Assembly: GCA_020845575.1 (NCBI GenBank)
Contig: JADLFL010000072.1
Location: 62,001-126,000 of the forward strand
DNA: 64,000 bases
Source of the DNA: Acidobacteriota bacterium
Lineage (GTDB): Bacteria > Acidobacteriota > Vicinamibacteria > Vicinamibacterales > Vicinamibacteraceae
Reading direction: 5' to 3'
Part shown: positions 43,939-52,039 of the stretch, piece by piece
Numbering within the stretch: position 1 is the first letter of the stretch
Layout: each line of letters begins with the position of its first letter
Position numbers and translations under genes: made by a program
The notes under the pieces: model-generated
Told to the model about the DNA's origin: nothing
The model's input: the letters and a program-made list of their open reading frames with translations, nothing else
The model's database searches: none

Positions 43939-44927
43939 CCGCGCGCCTGCGCTATGCGGTGGCCGCGTGTCAGACGGACCTCCCCAACCCGCGGACGCGC
44001 GACGAGATGCGCGCCAGCACGGATCGCATCGTCGCGCTCATCGACGCGGCCGTCGCCGGCAGCCAGCCCTTCCTTCCCGTGCGGCTCGTCGTGTTCCCTG
44101 AATTCGCGCACGCGGCGCCGGTCTATCCGCGCGTGGAGACGCTCGCCGAGAAGCTCGCCGTCTCGATCCCGAACGAGCACACGGATCGACTCGCCGAGCG
44201 GGCGCGCCGCCACGACATCTACATCCAGAGCGGCTCGATGCTGGAGGTCGACGCGCGCTGGCCCGGCGTGGTGTTCAACACGACGTGCCTCATCGGTCCG
44301 GGCGGTATCCTGACGCGCTATCGCAAGGTGAATCCGTGGATCCCCTTCGAGGTCCACGCGAGTCCGCACGACATCCCGGACTACGACGAGCCGCTCTTCC
44401 CCGTGGCAGACACGCCCATCGGCCGCCTCGGCTGCGCGATCTGCTACGACTGGCTGTTTCCCGAAGCCATCCGCCAACTGGCCGCCAACGGCGCCGAGGT
44501 GCTGATCCGCGTCTCCGCATACATGGATCCATGGGGTGCGACCGAGCCGATGAACTGGTGGACGCTCGTCAACCGCACGCGCGCGATCGAGAACATGGCG
44601 TACGTGGTAGCGGCCAATCAGGGCGCGAGCCTCGCGCACTATCCGCCGTATTCCTGGCCCGGCGGGAGCCAGGTGGTCGACTTCGACGGGCGCCTGCTTG
44701 CGGATGCCTCTCCGGGACCCGGTGAACGGATCGTGGTGGCGCCAATCGACATCGACGCACTGCGCCACGAGCGGGCCACGCGCATCGGACATCACATGCT
44801 GGCGCACCTGCGTTCGTCGGCCTATCCCGTGTACCGGCAGGACGGCTTCCCGCCCGCCGGCATCGCGTCACCGATCACCTACGCGTTGAACGAAGCCCGC
44901 ACCCGCGGCAGGCGCGGGACGGTGTAG
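43935..44927 (+). CDS. Nitrilase-superfamily carbon-nitrogen hydrolase
   Basis: 330 residues with the Glu-Lys-Cys triad: E in VVFPEFAHA (~55), K in LTRYRKVNPWIP (~132) and C in LGCAICYDWLFPE (~170). A second Glu is plausible in the usual position. RAIENMAYVVAANQGASLAH and GGSQVVDFDGRLLADA are typical. No signal peptide, so it should be cytoplasmic, unlike its operon neighbours. Probably an amidase rather than a true nitrilase, judged by the Cys context; the substrate is unknown. ATGA overlap with the upstream giant gene; palindromic REP pair just after the stop. Confidence 0.9.
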   Translation: MTARLRYAVAACQTDLPNPRTRDEMRASTDRIVALIDAAVAGSQPFLPVRLVVFPEFAHAAPVYPRVETLAEKLAVSIPNEHTDRLAERARRHDIYIQSGSMLEVDARWPGVVFNTTCLIGPGGILTRYRKVNPWIPFEVHASPHDIPDYDEPLFPVADTPIGRLGCAICYDWLFPEAIRQLAANGAEVLIRVSAYMDPWGATEPMNWWTLVNRTRAIENMAYVVAANQGASLAHYPPYSWPGGSQVVDFDGRLLADASPGPGERIVVAPIDIDALRHERATRIGHHMLAHLRSSAYPVYRQDGFPPAGIASPITYALNEARTRGRRGTV

Positions 44928-44948
44928 CCGCCGGATTTCATCCGGCGG
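44928..44948. repeat. REP-like palindrome, reverse copy of a head-to-head pair
   Basis: CCGCCGGAT-TTC-ATCCGGCGG, a perfect 9-bp stem with a 3-nt loop, 1 bp after the nitrilase stop. Flanking TAG on its left is the reverse complement of the CTA that follows the other copies, so this copy is inverted relative to 44963-44983. Confidence 0.85.
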
Positions 44949-44962
44949 ACCATCATCACTGA

Positions 44963-44983
44963 CTGCCGGACAAAGTCCGGCAG
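44963..44983. repeat. REP-like palindrome, forward copy
   Basis: CTGCCGGAC-AAA-GTCCGGCAG, a perfect 9-bp stem with a 3-nt loop, followed by CTACA. A further half-unit AAGTCCGGCA occurs near 44998-45007. Two oppositely oriented units in 56 bp resemble a BIME. Confidence 0.85.
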
Positions 44984-45007
44984 CTACATCGTGGTGAAGT
45001 CCGGCAT

Positions 45008-46000
45008 CTATCCAGCCACGCGGTAGATCGTGTCGTCGGTGCAGACGGTCATCGCGCCGTCGAGGTGATCGAACGCGACGCCGATCAGGCCGGCGCCGCT
45101 CAGCACCGCGGTGCGCGTGCCATCGGCGTCGACGCGATAGACGAGGCTGTCGCCGGCCAGCGCATCGACGACGTGCAGGACTCCGTGCCGATCGAACGCG
45201 ACGCCCTGTGGCCTGCCGAAGCCATCGAGCCAGCGCTCGACCGTGCCGTCGGGACTCACGCGATACAAGGCATCCGACGAACTGAGCGTCGGCGCAGACA
45301 CGATGAGCACGTCATCGGGCGCCACCGCGAGATGGAACGCGGCAACGCTCGGCGGGATCGACGCGAGCACCGCGGGATGGCCGTCGCGATCGAGCCGATG
45401 GATGGTGCCAGACCGATCGCCCACCAGCAGGTGGCCGGTACTCGTGAACGCCAGGCCGAACGCGGCGCCAAGACCGTCGGCGAACTTCGTCGGCGTTCCT
45501 TCCGGCGACACGCGTGTGACGCTGCCTTCGAAGCGGTTCGACACGTAGAGTTCGCCATCGGGTCCGAACGCCAGCGACGTCGCGTTGCCGAGTCCCGCCG
45601 CGAAGGGTTCGCGCGCGCCATCCGCACTCACGCGGAACACGGACACGGGTGTCTGCTGCCCACGCTGACCGCTCAGCGTGGTGTAGAGACGTCCGTCGCC
45701 GTCGTACACGGGGCTGTCCACCTGGTGGACGCCGGTGGCGAGCACCGACCCGACGGTGACGTAGGGCGTCGATCCTTCGAGGCCCTCGATCGCGACCGGT
45801 TGGCGTCCACCGGGCACCTCTCCCGGCACGTCGACCACGAGCACGCGAGACGAGGCCCGCACGACGCGCACCGGTACGCTCCCGAGCGTCACGCCGGGCA
45901 CGTGGCCGGGCCGCACGTCGAATCCCTGTCCCTTGACGATGAGACGGCCGCCAGGCACGACGGCCATGGGTTCGACTCGCTGAATCTCCGCACGCGCCAT
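45008..46000 (-). CDS. IPT/TIG plus beta-propeller (NHL/SMP-30-like) protein
   Basis: 330 residues. An N-terminal IPT/TIG immunoglobulin-like domain (PGGRLIVKGQGFDVRPGHVP; SVPVRVVRASSRVLVVDVPG) precedes a six-bladed propeller with repeated LAFGPDGELYVSNRFEGSVT, LAFTSTGHLLVGDRSGTIHR, VAFDRHGVLHVVDALAGDSL motifs as in NHL/gluconolactonase-like proteins. No signal peptide is visible at the chosen ATG (46000); the open frame continues upstream without coding character. Binding or scaffold role inferred. Confidence 0.8.
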   Translation of the reverse strand: MARAEIQRVEPMAVVPGGRLIVKGQGFDVRPGHVPGVTLGSVPVRVVRASSRVLVVDVPGEVPGGRQPVAIEGLEGSTPYVTVGSVLATGVHQVDSPVYDGDGRLYTTLSGQRGQQTPVSVFRVSADGAREPFAAGLGNATSLAFGPDGELYVSNRFEGSVTRVSPEGTPTKFADGLGAAFGLAFTSTGHLLVGDRSGTIHRLDRDGHPAVLASIPPSVAAFHLAVAPDDVLIVSAPTLSSSDALYRVSPDGTVERWLDGFGRPQGVAFDRHGVLHVVDALAGDSLVYRVDADGTRTAVLSGAGLIGVAFDHLDGAMTVCTDDTIYRVAG

Positions 46001-46056
46001 CCCAGCAGAATTCCAGAATCGAGCGAATCCCACAACCTCGTACGGCCGTCGTGCGG

Positions 46057-46569
46057 TCAGGGCCTGACGATGCGGCGGGCACCGGCGTAGCGATCGGACC
46101 AGTACGCGGCGTCGAGGCGATCGACGCGGACACGGCTGCGCGCGTTGGGCGCGTGGATGAAGGTGCCGTGCCCGGTGGCGATACCCACGTGCGAGATGCG
46201 ACGGCCTTCCGTGCGGAAGAAGACGAGGTCGCCCGCCTCCAGGTCGCGCGACCGCAGCGAGCGCCCCGCGTCGAACTGCGACTCGGCCGTCCTCGGCAGG
46301 GCGATCCCTGCCTGCCGGTAGAGGTATTGCACGAAACCGCTGCAGTCGAATCCCGTCGGGTCGCCCCCGCCGGCACGGTACGCGACTCCGGTGTAGGTCC
46401 GTGCCTCGGCGGCAATGGTCGCCCCGCGCGCCGCGCTGCCAGGCGGCATGACGAGGGCGCGCGGCGCACCTGATGAGGCACACGCACCGGCGCTCGTCGC
46501 AAGCAGCAGTACGAGGGCGAGGCGTCGGAGGTCCACGAAGTCGCTATCGGGCACAGGGGCGCAACCCAT
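46057..46569 (-). CDS. NlpC/P60 cell-wall peptidase, lipoprotein-like
   Basis: 170 residues. A signal with Cys in a weak lipobox (LALVLLLATSAGACASS) leads to one NlpC/P60 domain. The catalytic Cys is in TGFDCSGFVQYLYRQAG, and the His in RISHVGIATGHGTFIHAP; LEAGDLVFFRTEG is typical. Such enzymes cut the stem peptide of peptidoglycan (D-Glu to diaminopimelate). It probably acts in the periplasm, anchored to a membrane. Confidence 0.92.
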   Translation of the reverse strand: MGCAPVPDSDFVDLRRLALVLLLATSAGACASSGAPRALVMPPGSAARGATIAAEARTYTGVAYRAGGGDPTGFDCSGFVQYLYRQAGIALPRTAESQFDAGRSLRSRDLEAGDLVFFRTEGRRISHVGIATGHGTFIHAPNARSRVRVDRLDAAYWSDRYAGARRIVRP

Positions 46570-46708
46570 TAGAGGCGGAGGGCTTACGGCCTGGGCGGGC
46601 GGGGCACGCCCGGGCTCCTATGGGAAGGGAGCGCGTGTCTTGACACTCCGAAACGGGCTCGGCCAGACTACGGGACAGTACCGTCGCAGCCGTCAGTAAA
46701 CGCCGCCT

Positions 46709-47242
46709 ATGGAGCAGACACTGCTTCTCAACGCGACGTGGGAACCTCTCAAGGTCGTCAACTGGCAGAAGGCACTCACGCTGTGGTGCCAGGGCAAGGT
46801 CGAGGTCGTGGCCAGTTACGACCGGGAAGTTCACTCCGTCTCGCTGAGTTTTCGCCTTCCGTCGGTCATCCGCCTGTTGAGGCGGATACGCATCAGGCGG
46901 GCCATCGATGATGTGCCCTTCTCGCGCGCGAACATCTACGCCCGCGATCATTGCACCTGCCAGTATTGCGGCGTGCGCCATTCGGCCGCCGACCTCACCT
47001 TCGATCACGTCGTGCCAGTTGCCCAGGGCGGTCGCAAGAACTGGGACAACATCGTCGCCGCGTGCGTGACGTGCAACCGGAGGAAGGGCGGACGCACGCC
47101 CGAGCAGGCCGGCATGACGCTCATCCGCACCCCGAAGCGGCCGTCGAAGGCGCCCGCAGTGCGCCTGACGATCGGCCTCCGCCACACGCCGGACAGCTGG
47201 CGCGACTACCTGTACTGGAACGTCGCCCTTGACGAAACGTAG
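46709..47242 (+). CDS. HNH endonuclease family protein
   Basis: 177 residues starting MEQTLLLNATWEPLKVVNWQ, an N-terminus typical of the stand-alone HNH proteins common in Acidobacteriota, Actinobacteria and Cyanobacteria. The HNH core has CQYCG, LTFDHVVPVAQGGRKNWDN and CVTCNRRKGGRTP, with both zinc Cys pairs and the catalytic His present. No phage or intron context; the physiological role is unknown. Confidence 0.92.
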   Translation: MEQTLLLNATWEPLKVVNWQKALTLWCQGKVEVVASYDREVHSVSLSFRLPSVIRLLRRIRIRRAIDDVPFSRANIYARDHCTCQYCGVRHSAADLTFDHVVPVAQGGRKNWDNIVAACVTCNRRKGGRTPEQAGMTLIRTPKRPSKAPAVRLTIGLRHTPDSWRDYLYWNVALDET

Positions 47243-47286
47243 GTCAGGACCGACGACCGGCAACCGATCACATCCTGCCTGCGCCT

Positions 47287-47314
47287 GCATTCCCGGCATT
47301 CGGCATCGCGACAT
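47287..47314. repeat. Short degenerate 7-bp repeat
   Basis: GCATTCC, CGGCATT, CGGCATC, GCGACAT in 7-bp steps, between the HNH gene and the converging peptidase gene. Related to the GGCATTC-type units at 35866-35893. Weakest array of the set. Confidence 0.45.
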
Positions 47315-47326
47315 TCCCGTGCCCGC

Positions 47327-48181
47327 CTACGCAGCGCACGTGGGGACGACGGGCTGCCGGGCGCGGCTGAAGTCGCGGACGACGAGGTCGGCGTCGGTGA
47401 ACAGGGCGCGACCCGGCGGTTCTTTCAGCGGTTCGACCGGCACGGTGGGTTCCGTCGGCTGGTCCGCCAGCACGTCGACGTAGCGCTGCGGATACGACGC
47501 GTCCCTGAACGTCGTGCCGACAACCTGCCCGTGCCGTGCCACGAGGGTGGCGAAATCGTGCTGCACCACCTCCAACACGTCAGCGCATGGTGACGTATCG
47601 AGATAGGCTCGAACGAGATCCCGCACGTCGTCGAAGAACTGCGGCGGATGCGCGCGGTGATCGGCCGTGCCGTCTGGTCGCGTGAGGAGACGCAGGCCGC
47701 TCGCATCAGGCGCGATGTGATACAGCTCGTGAACCACCGTGTCGAGACGCCCCACCCACGGCGGCAACCCCGGATAGCGTTCGCGCTTGCGACGGCTCAC
47801 CTGATCGGAGAAGCGCGGGAGCGCCACCGAAATCATGTAGTCGATGGGCGTGTCCTGTATCACTACGCGCGGTGAGCGCGTGACAAACCACGGAGACCGG
47901 CGCGTGAGTGCGCCGGTCTCGGCATCCGCCCAGTAGTAATACCCCGGCTCGCTCGCCGGCAGCGTGAGGCAATGACACGTCGCATTGGGCCCATCGGCAC
48001 CCGACCGGCCACGCCGCGCGAAGACCAGCGTGCGCTCGGTCTGCACATGCGCCATCGCCGGCACGCGCGACACGATGTCGGCGACGAGCGTGGAAAGCGC
48101 GTGAGTGAAATGGAACATCGCTGTCAGCGAATCGGCCTGGCGGAACGCAACATGAAACACTTGCCCTGCCCGGCGGGTCAA
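47327..48181 (-). CDS. Putative zinc metallopeptidase-like protein
   Basis: 284 residues with HELYH (H151, E152, H155) in LDTVVHELYHIAPDASG, an intact HEXXH motif, followed ~20 residues later by DHRAHPPQFFDDVRDLVRAY, whose His could be the third zinc ligand. The layout resembles small SprT- or phage-metallopeptidase-like proteins. No signal peptide. A zinc-ribbon-like CHC (69-71) is also present. The TTG at 48181 overlaps the mtgA stop as TTGA; an ATG at 48118 is the alternative, but the upstream residues (VFHVAFRQADSLTAMFHFTH) look like genuine protein. Substrate unknown. Confidence 0.7.
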   Translation of the reverse strand: MTRRAGQVFHVAFRQADSLTAMFHFTHALSTLVADIVSRVPAMAHVQTERTLVFARRGRSGADGPNATCHCLTLPASEPGYYYWADAETGALTRRSPWFVTRSPRVVIQDTPIDYMISVALPRFSDQVSRRKRERYPGLPPWVGRLDTVVHELYHIAPDASGLRLLTRPDGTADHRAHPPQFFDDVRDLVRAYLDTSPCADVLEVVQHDFATLVARHGQVVGTTFRDASYPQRYVDVLADQPTEPTVPVEPLKEPPGRALFTDADLVVRDFSRARQPVVPTCAA

Positions 48182-49101
48182 GCGTCGGGTGTCGTCGGCG
48201 GCAACGGTCGAGGTTCCGTGCTGTCGGGCTGCGTGGCCTGAGGCGGCGCGACGTTCGCGTCTTCAGACGTGGCTGGCACGTCGGGAGTTTCCACGGCCGA
48301 GTCCGGCGCGGGCGCCGCGGGCGCCGCGGGCACCGTCGTCACGCTGTCGGTGGGCGGCACCGGCGCACCGCGCCTGCCCATGCGCGCGAGGATGAGTTGC
48401 TGACGACGACGCAGTCGCGGCGGCGGATCGGCCGGGCTGTAGCGGTTGGGATTGATGAGCGCACCGGCGAGCAGCGCCGCTTCTGACGCCGAGAGGCTCG
48501 CCGCCGACTTGCGAAAGTAGCGCCGGCTCGCCGCTTCGGCCCCCCACGTGCCGCCACCCCATTCGGCCACGTTGAGGTAGAGCTCGAGGATGCGCTGCTT
48601 GGTGAGCAGGCGCTCGAGCCTGTGCGTAATCATCAACTCACGCAACTTGCGCAGCGGATCCTGCGACGGCGGCAGGTAGAGGTTCTTCGCCAGTTGCTGC
48701 GTGATCGTCGAACCGCCCCTCACGATCTCGCCCTTGGCGAGGCTGGTCTCCAGCGACTCCATGATCGCGTCGAGCTCGATGCCATCGTGATTCCAGAATC
48801 CGCTGTCCTCGGCCGTCAGCACCGCACGCTTCAGCGTCTGGGCGATCCGGCCATACGGCACGAAACGGTAGTCGCGCGCGTCGGGCCGCCCCTCGGCGTG
48901 CGCCTGACGCGCGCGCATGCGCATGAATGCGGTGTCGGCGGGTGGCGCGCCGATGAGCGGCCGCACATCGGGCACCGTGAGCGCGAGATAGCCGAGAAAG
49001 AGGACGCCCGCGGCGATGGTGCCCGTGAGCCACTGCCCTGCCGTGCGCAGGGGAGATGACCGCTTCGGCGCGCGGGACGAACGGCGGCGGGGCGCGGCCA
49101 T
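48178..49101 (-). CDS. mtgA: Monofunctional biosynthetic peptidoglycan transglycosylase
   Basis: 307 residues: a short basic N-terminus, one transmembrane helix (LTGTIAAGVLFLGYLALTV), and a GT51 domain with the catalytic Glu in AEDSGFWNHDGIELDAIMES and GGSTITQQLAKNLYLPPSQD, KQRILELYLNVAEWG and ASRRYFRKSAASLSASEAAL. It polymerises lipid II glycan chains. There is no transpeptidase domain; the ~70-residue C-terminal Pro/Ala/Thr tail is longer than usual. Divergent from the SpoIIE-type phosphatase gene; TATACT at 49115-49120 is a good -10. Confidence 0.93.
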   Translation of the reverse strand: MAAPRRRSSRAPKRSSPLRTAGQWLTGTIAAGVLFLGYLALTVPDVRPLIGAPPADTAFMRMRARQAHAEGRPDARDYRFVPYGRIAQTLKRAVLTAEDSGFWNHDGIELDAIMESLETSLAKGEIVRGGSTITQQLAKNLYLPPSQDPLRKLRELMITHRLERLLTKQRILELYLNVAEWGGGTWGAEAASRRYFRKSAASLSASEAALLAGALINPNRYSPADPPPRLRRRQQLILARMGRRGAPVPPTDSVTTVPAAPAAPAPDSAVETPDVPATSEDANVAPPQATQPDSTEPRPLPPTTPDA

Positions 49102-49114
49102 CGGCGTGACGAGC

Positions 49115-49120
49115 AGTATA
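49115..49120 (-). promoter_or_regulatory. -10-like hexamer for mtgA
   Basis: TATACT on the minus strand, 13 nt before the ATG at 49101, implying a leader of only a few nt. No clear -35. Confidence 0.4.
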
Positions 49121-49163
49121 TGTCGCCCGCATCACGGGGTCCGGGGTGAGACGGGCACTCTCG

Positions 49164-49169
49164 TACAAT
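49164..49169 (+). promoter_or_regulatory. -10-like hexamer, possible leaderless promoter
   Basis: TACAAT ends 7 nt before the ATG at 49177, so the phosphatase message could start on its initiation codon. No clear -35 or ribosome site. Confidence 0.4.
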
Positions 49170-49176
49170 TCCGCGG

Positions 49177-52038
49177 ATGACCGCCCCGGCGCCCGTGCCT
49201 GAGGAGATCGCCCACGACGGGGTGACCAGCGCGATGCTCCGTCATCGCCGCGCGCTCTCCACGGGCGTACTGGTGGCACTCGCGGTGATGAGCCTGTGGG
49301 GGGTCGTGGCGCTCGTGCAGGCACGCACGAAGCCGACGCTGGGCCTCCAGATGAATCGCGAGCGTTCGACGATGCTCGGGCGGTCAGATCCATCCGCCTC
49401 AGTCGTCGTCAAGGCGGTGCGCGCCGGTGGCGCCGCCGCGTCCGCGGACATCAGGCCCGGAGATCGGGTCATCGCCGTCGACGGGATCGCGACGTCGGAG
49501 TCGCGCGACCTGATGGCCGTCCACGACAGGCTGCGCGTCGGCGACACCGTGACGTTCGACGTCGAACGCGCCGGCGTGCGGCTGACGCGACAGCTCACCG
49601 CGACGCCCGTCCTCGAGACACGCCGGCAGTGGTGGGGCGTCGCCCTGCGCCTGCTCGTGGTCTTCGCGCTGTTCCTGGGCATCCCCGCCGTGGTCTTCAA
49701 GTGGCGGCCCGACGACCCGCGTGCGCTGCTCTTCATGCTGTTCGGCTCGACGCTGGGCCTCTCGATGCTGAACTTCTCGGTGCCGGGCCTCAGCCAGCCG
49801 CCAGAGACGGTGATGCCGGTACCCGACGCGTTCACGCGCTTCAACCTGGCCTCGCTCGCGATCACGTACGCGTGCGGGCTGGTCATCAACCCGACGCTCC
49901 TGCACTTCCTCGCACTGTTCCCACAGCCACGCCTCGCACCGCGTACGCTCGGTCGCGTGCTGCGCCTGACGTACCTCGTGCCGACGCTGATGTGCTCGAT
50001 CGCCGTGCCCGCGATCGTCGTCATCGCGCTGCAGGCGCTCGCCCGCCCGACGCGCCCCATCGTCGGATTCGCCGTGGCGGCCGTGGCAGGCGGCGCGGCG
50101 GTGGCAGTCTGGCGAGGACGTCTTCGCGGCCTGATGTGGCGAGACCGCCTGTTCGACCACGCGCAGTGGCTCGCGGCGGCGACATCGCTGGCCTACATCG
50201 CCGCCTTCACCGCGCTCGTCGTGGCCATCGGCATCCGGTGGCCCCAGGCGGCGGGCGTCGTCGTGGGTGCGCTGGTCGTCTGTGCCGTGCTCCTGTTCAC
50301 GCTCGGGATCGGCGCGGCATACCCGGTCGCCTGCGGGATCGCGATGTGGCGATCGTGGCGGCACAGCTCGGAGGACGTGCGCCGGCAGATTCGCTGGCCG
50401 CTCGTGAGCGTGACGCTCGCGTTGGGCAGCGCGCTCGTGCTCGCGCTGCTCTCGCTGTCGCTCTCGTTCTCGTCGGGCTACGCGCCGCCGCCGTGGCTCT
50501 TCCCGCTGTTCGAGATCTCGACGTGGGTGGCGTACTCGGTGATCCCGCTCGCGTTCGCCGCCGCGGTACTGCGTTTCGGGTTGATGGACATCCGCTTCAT
50601 CATCCGCCTGACGTTCTTCTACCTGCTGACGACGGCGAGCGTGTACGTGGGGATGGCCGCCATCGTGCTGTTCATCGCGACAACGCTCGGCGAAGCGCTG
50701 CACAGCAGCAGGATCGTGACGATCCTGATCACGCTGCTGGCGACATCGGCCCTCGAACCGCTCCGTCGACGCGTGCAGCGGCGTGTCGACAAGCACTTCT
50801 ACCAGCGCACCCCTGACCCGGTCGGCGTCCTGGCGCGCCACCGACAGGAGCTGCGCTCGGTGTCGCGGCGCGATGATCTCGAACGGAGTCTCGTGCTCGC
50901 GCTGCAGGAGGCGATGCCGCACGCGCCCACGTACGTGTTCCGCCGGCGTGAGGATCAGTCGTCGTTTGTCACCGCTCATTCGCCGGATCCGACAGCGCGC
51001 GATGCGTTCGCCGTCCTTCCGTTCCTCACGCAGCGCGCGCCGGGCCTCATGGGGCCGACGATGCTCGCCGAGGTGTCGATGGGCGTCACGGAGGCGGAGA
51101 CATGGGAGCAGTTCGGCATCGAGACGCTGCTGCCCGTGCGGCAGGGCGACGCGATCCCTGTCGTGCTCGGCCTCGGGCGCAAGCGGTCAGACGACTCGTG
51201 GCACGAGCGCGACATGGAAGTCCTGTCGTCGCTCGCGGCGCAGACGTCGATGGTACTGGCGGACATGGAAGCCCGCCAGCACGGTGCGTCGATGAAGGAA
51301 GCTTTCGACAACCAGCGCGCGCTGCTGCCGCAGCAGTTGCCGCAGCCTGACGCATGGTCGCTCGCCGGCGCGTGGCATCCCGCGCTCGCCGTGGGCGGCG
51401 ACTACTACGACGCGTGGAGGCTGTCCGACGATGCGATCGCCGTGTGCGTGGCGGACGTGGCGGGCAAGGGTCTCGCGGCGTCGCTCGTCATGGCCAACCT
51501 GCAGGCTACGGTCAAGGCACTCGCGGGCCCCGACGTGAGTCCCGCCGATCTCTGCACCCGCGTCAACGAAACGCTTGCGTCAAACCTGCGCAGGGGACGC
51601 TTCGTCACGTTCTTCTATGGCGTGCTGCGGATCTCGACAGGGGATCTGCGATACGCCAACGCGGGTCACAATCCGCCGGTACTCGCCACCGAGGGTGTGG
51701 TGCACGAACTCGGGCTCGGCGACCCGGGTCTGGGCCTGTTGCGGCGTCACCACTACAGGGACGCGCACGTACGGCTCGGCAACGACGCGCGCCTGCTGCT
51801 GTACACCGACGGCGTCACCGACGGGCACAGTCCGGACGGCGAGGACTTCGGGATGGGGCGCCTGCTCGATCTCGTCGATCGCCCGCACACGAGCGCCGGG
51901 CAACTGCGCGACGACGTCCTGTCTGCCATCGCCGCCTGGACGCAGGGTCAGTTCGACGATGACGTCACGCTGCTGGCAGTGGTCGCCCGTCAGGGCCAGC
52001 CGGCCCACTTCCAGTCACAGAAGATCCGGCTTCCGTGA
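49177..52038 (+). CDS. PDZ-membrane-GAF-SpoIIE serine phosphatase
   Basis: 953 residues. Order: TM helix (about 30-48), PDZ domain (about 70-135, VKAVRAGGAAASADIRPGDR and GIATSESRDL), some ten membrane helices (about 155-510), a GAF-like domain (about 560-690) and a C-terminal SpoIIE/PP2C phosphatase (about 715-945). The phosphatase has the metal-binding VGGDYYDAWR, VCVADVAGKGLAASLVMANL, RYANAGHNPPVL and LLYTDGVTDGHSPDGEDFGM. It should dephosphorylate STAS-type anti-anti-sigma proteins in response to a membrane signal. A STAS gene lies at 25004, but the link is conjecture. Confidence 0.87.
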   Translation: MTAPAPVPEEIAHDGVTSAMLRHRRALSTGVLVALAVMSLWGVVALVQARTKPTLGLQMNRERSTMLGRSDPSASVVVKAVRAGGAAASADIRPGDRVIAVDGIATSESRDLMAVHDRLRVGDTVTFDVERAGVRLTRQLTATPVLETRRQWWGVALRLLVVFALFLGIPAVVFKWRPDDPRALLFMLFGSTLGLSMLNFSVPGLSQPPETVMPVPDAFTRFNLASLAITYACGLVINPTLLHFLALFPQPRLAPRTLGRVLRLTYLVPTLMCSIAVPAIVVIALQALARPTRPIVGFAVAAVAGGAAVAVWRGRLRGLMWRDRLFDHAQWLAAATSLAYIAAFTALVVAIGIRWPQAAGVVVGALVVCAVLLFTLGIGAAYPVACGIAMWRSWRHSSEDVRRQIRWPLVSVTLALGSALVLALLSLSLSFSSGYAPPPWLFPLFEISTWVAYSVIPLAFAAAVLRFGLMDIRFIIRLTFFYLLTTASVYVGMAAIVLFIATTLGEALHSSRIVTILITLLATSALEPLRRRVQRRVDKHFYQRTPDPVGVLARHRQELRSVSRRDDLERSLVLALQEAMPHAPTYVFRRREDQSSFVTAHSPDPTARDAFAVLPFLTQRAPGLMGPTMLAEVSMGVTEAETWEQFGIETLLPVRQGDAIPVVLGLGRKRSDDSWHERDMEVLSSLAAQTSMVLADMEARQHGASMKEAFDNQRALLPQQLPQPDAWSLAGAWHPALAVGGDYYDAWRLSDDAIAVCVADVAGKGLAASLVMANLQATVKALAGPDVSPADLCTRVNETLASNLRRGRFVTFFYGVLRISTGDLRYANAGHNPPVLATEGVVHELGLGDPGLGLLRRHHYRDAHVRLGNDARLLLYTDGVTDGHSPDGEDFGMGRLLDLVDRPHTSAGQLRDDVLSAIAAWTQGQFDDDVTLLAVVARQGQPAHFQSQKIRLP

Positions 52039-52039
52039 T

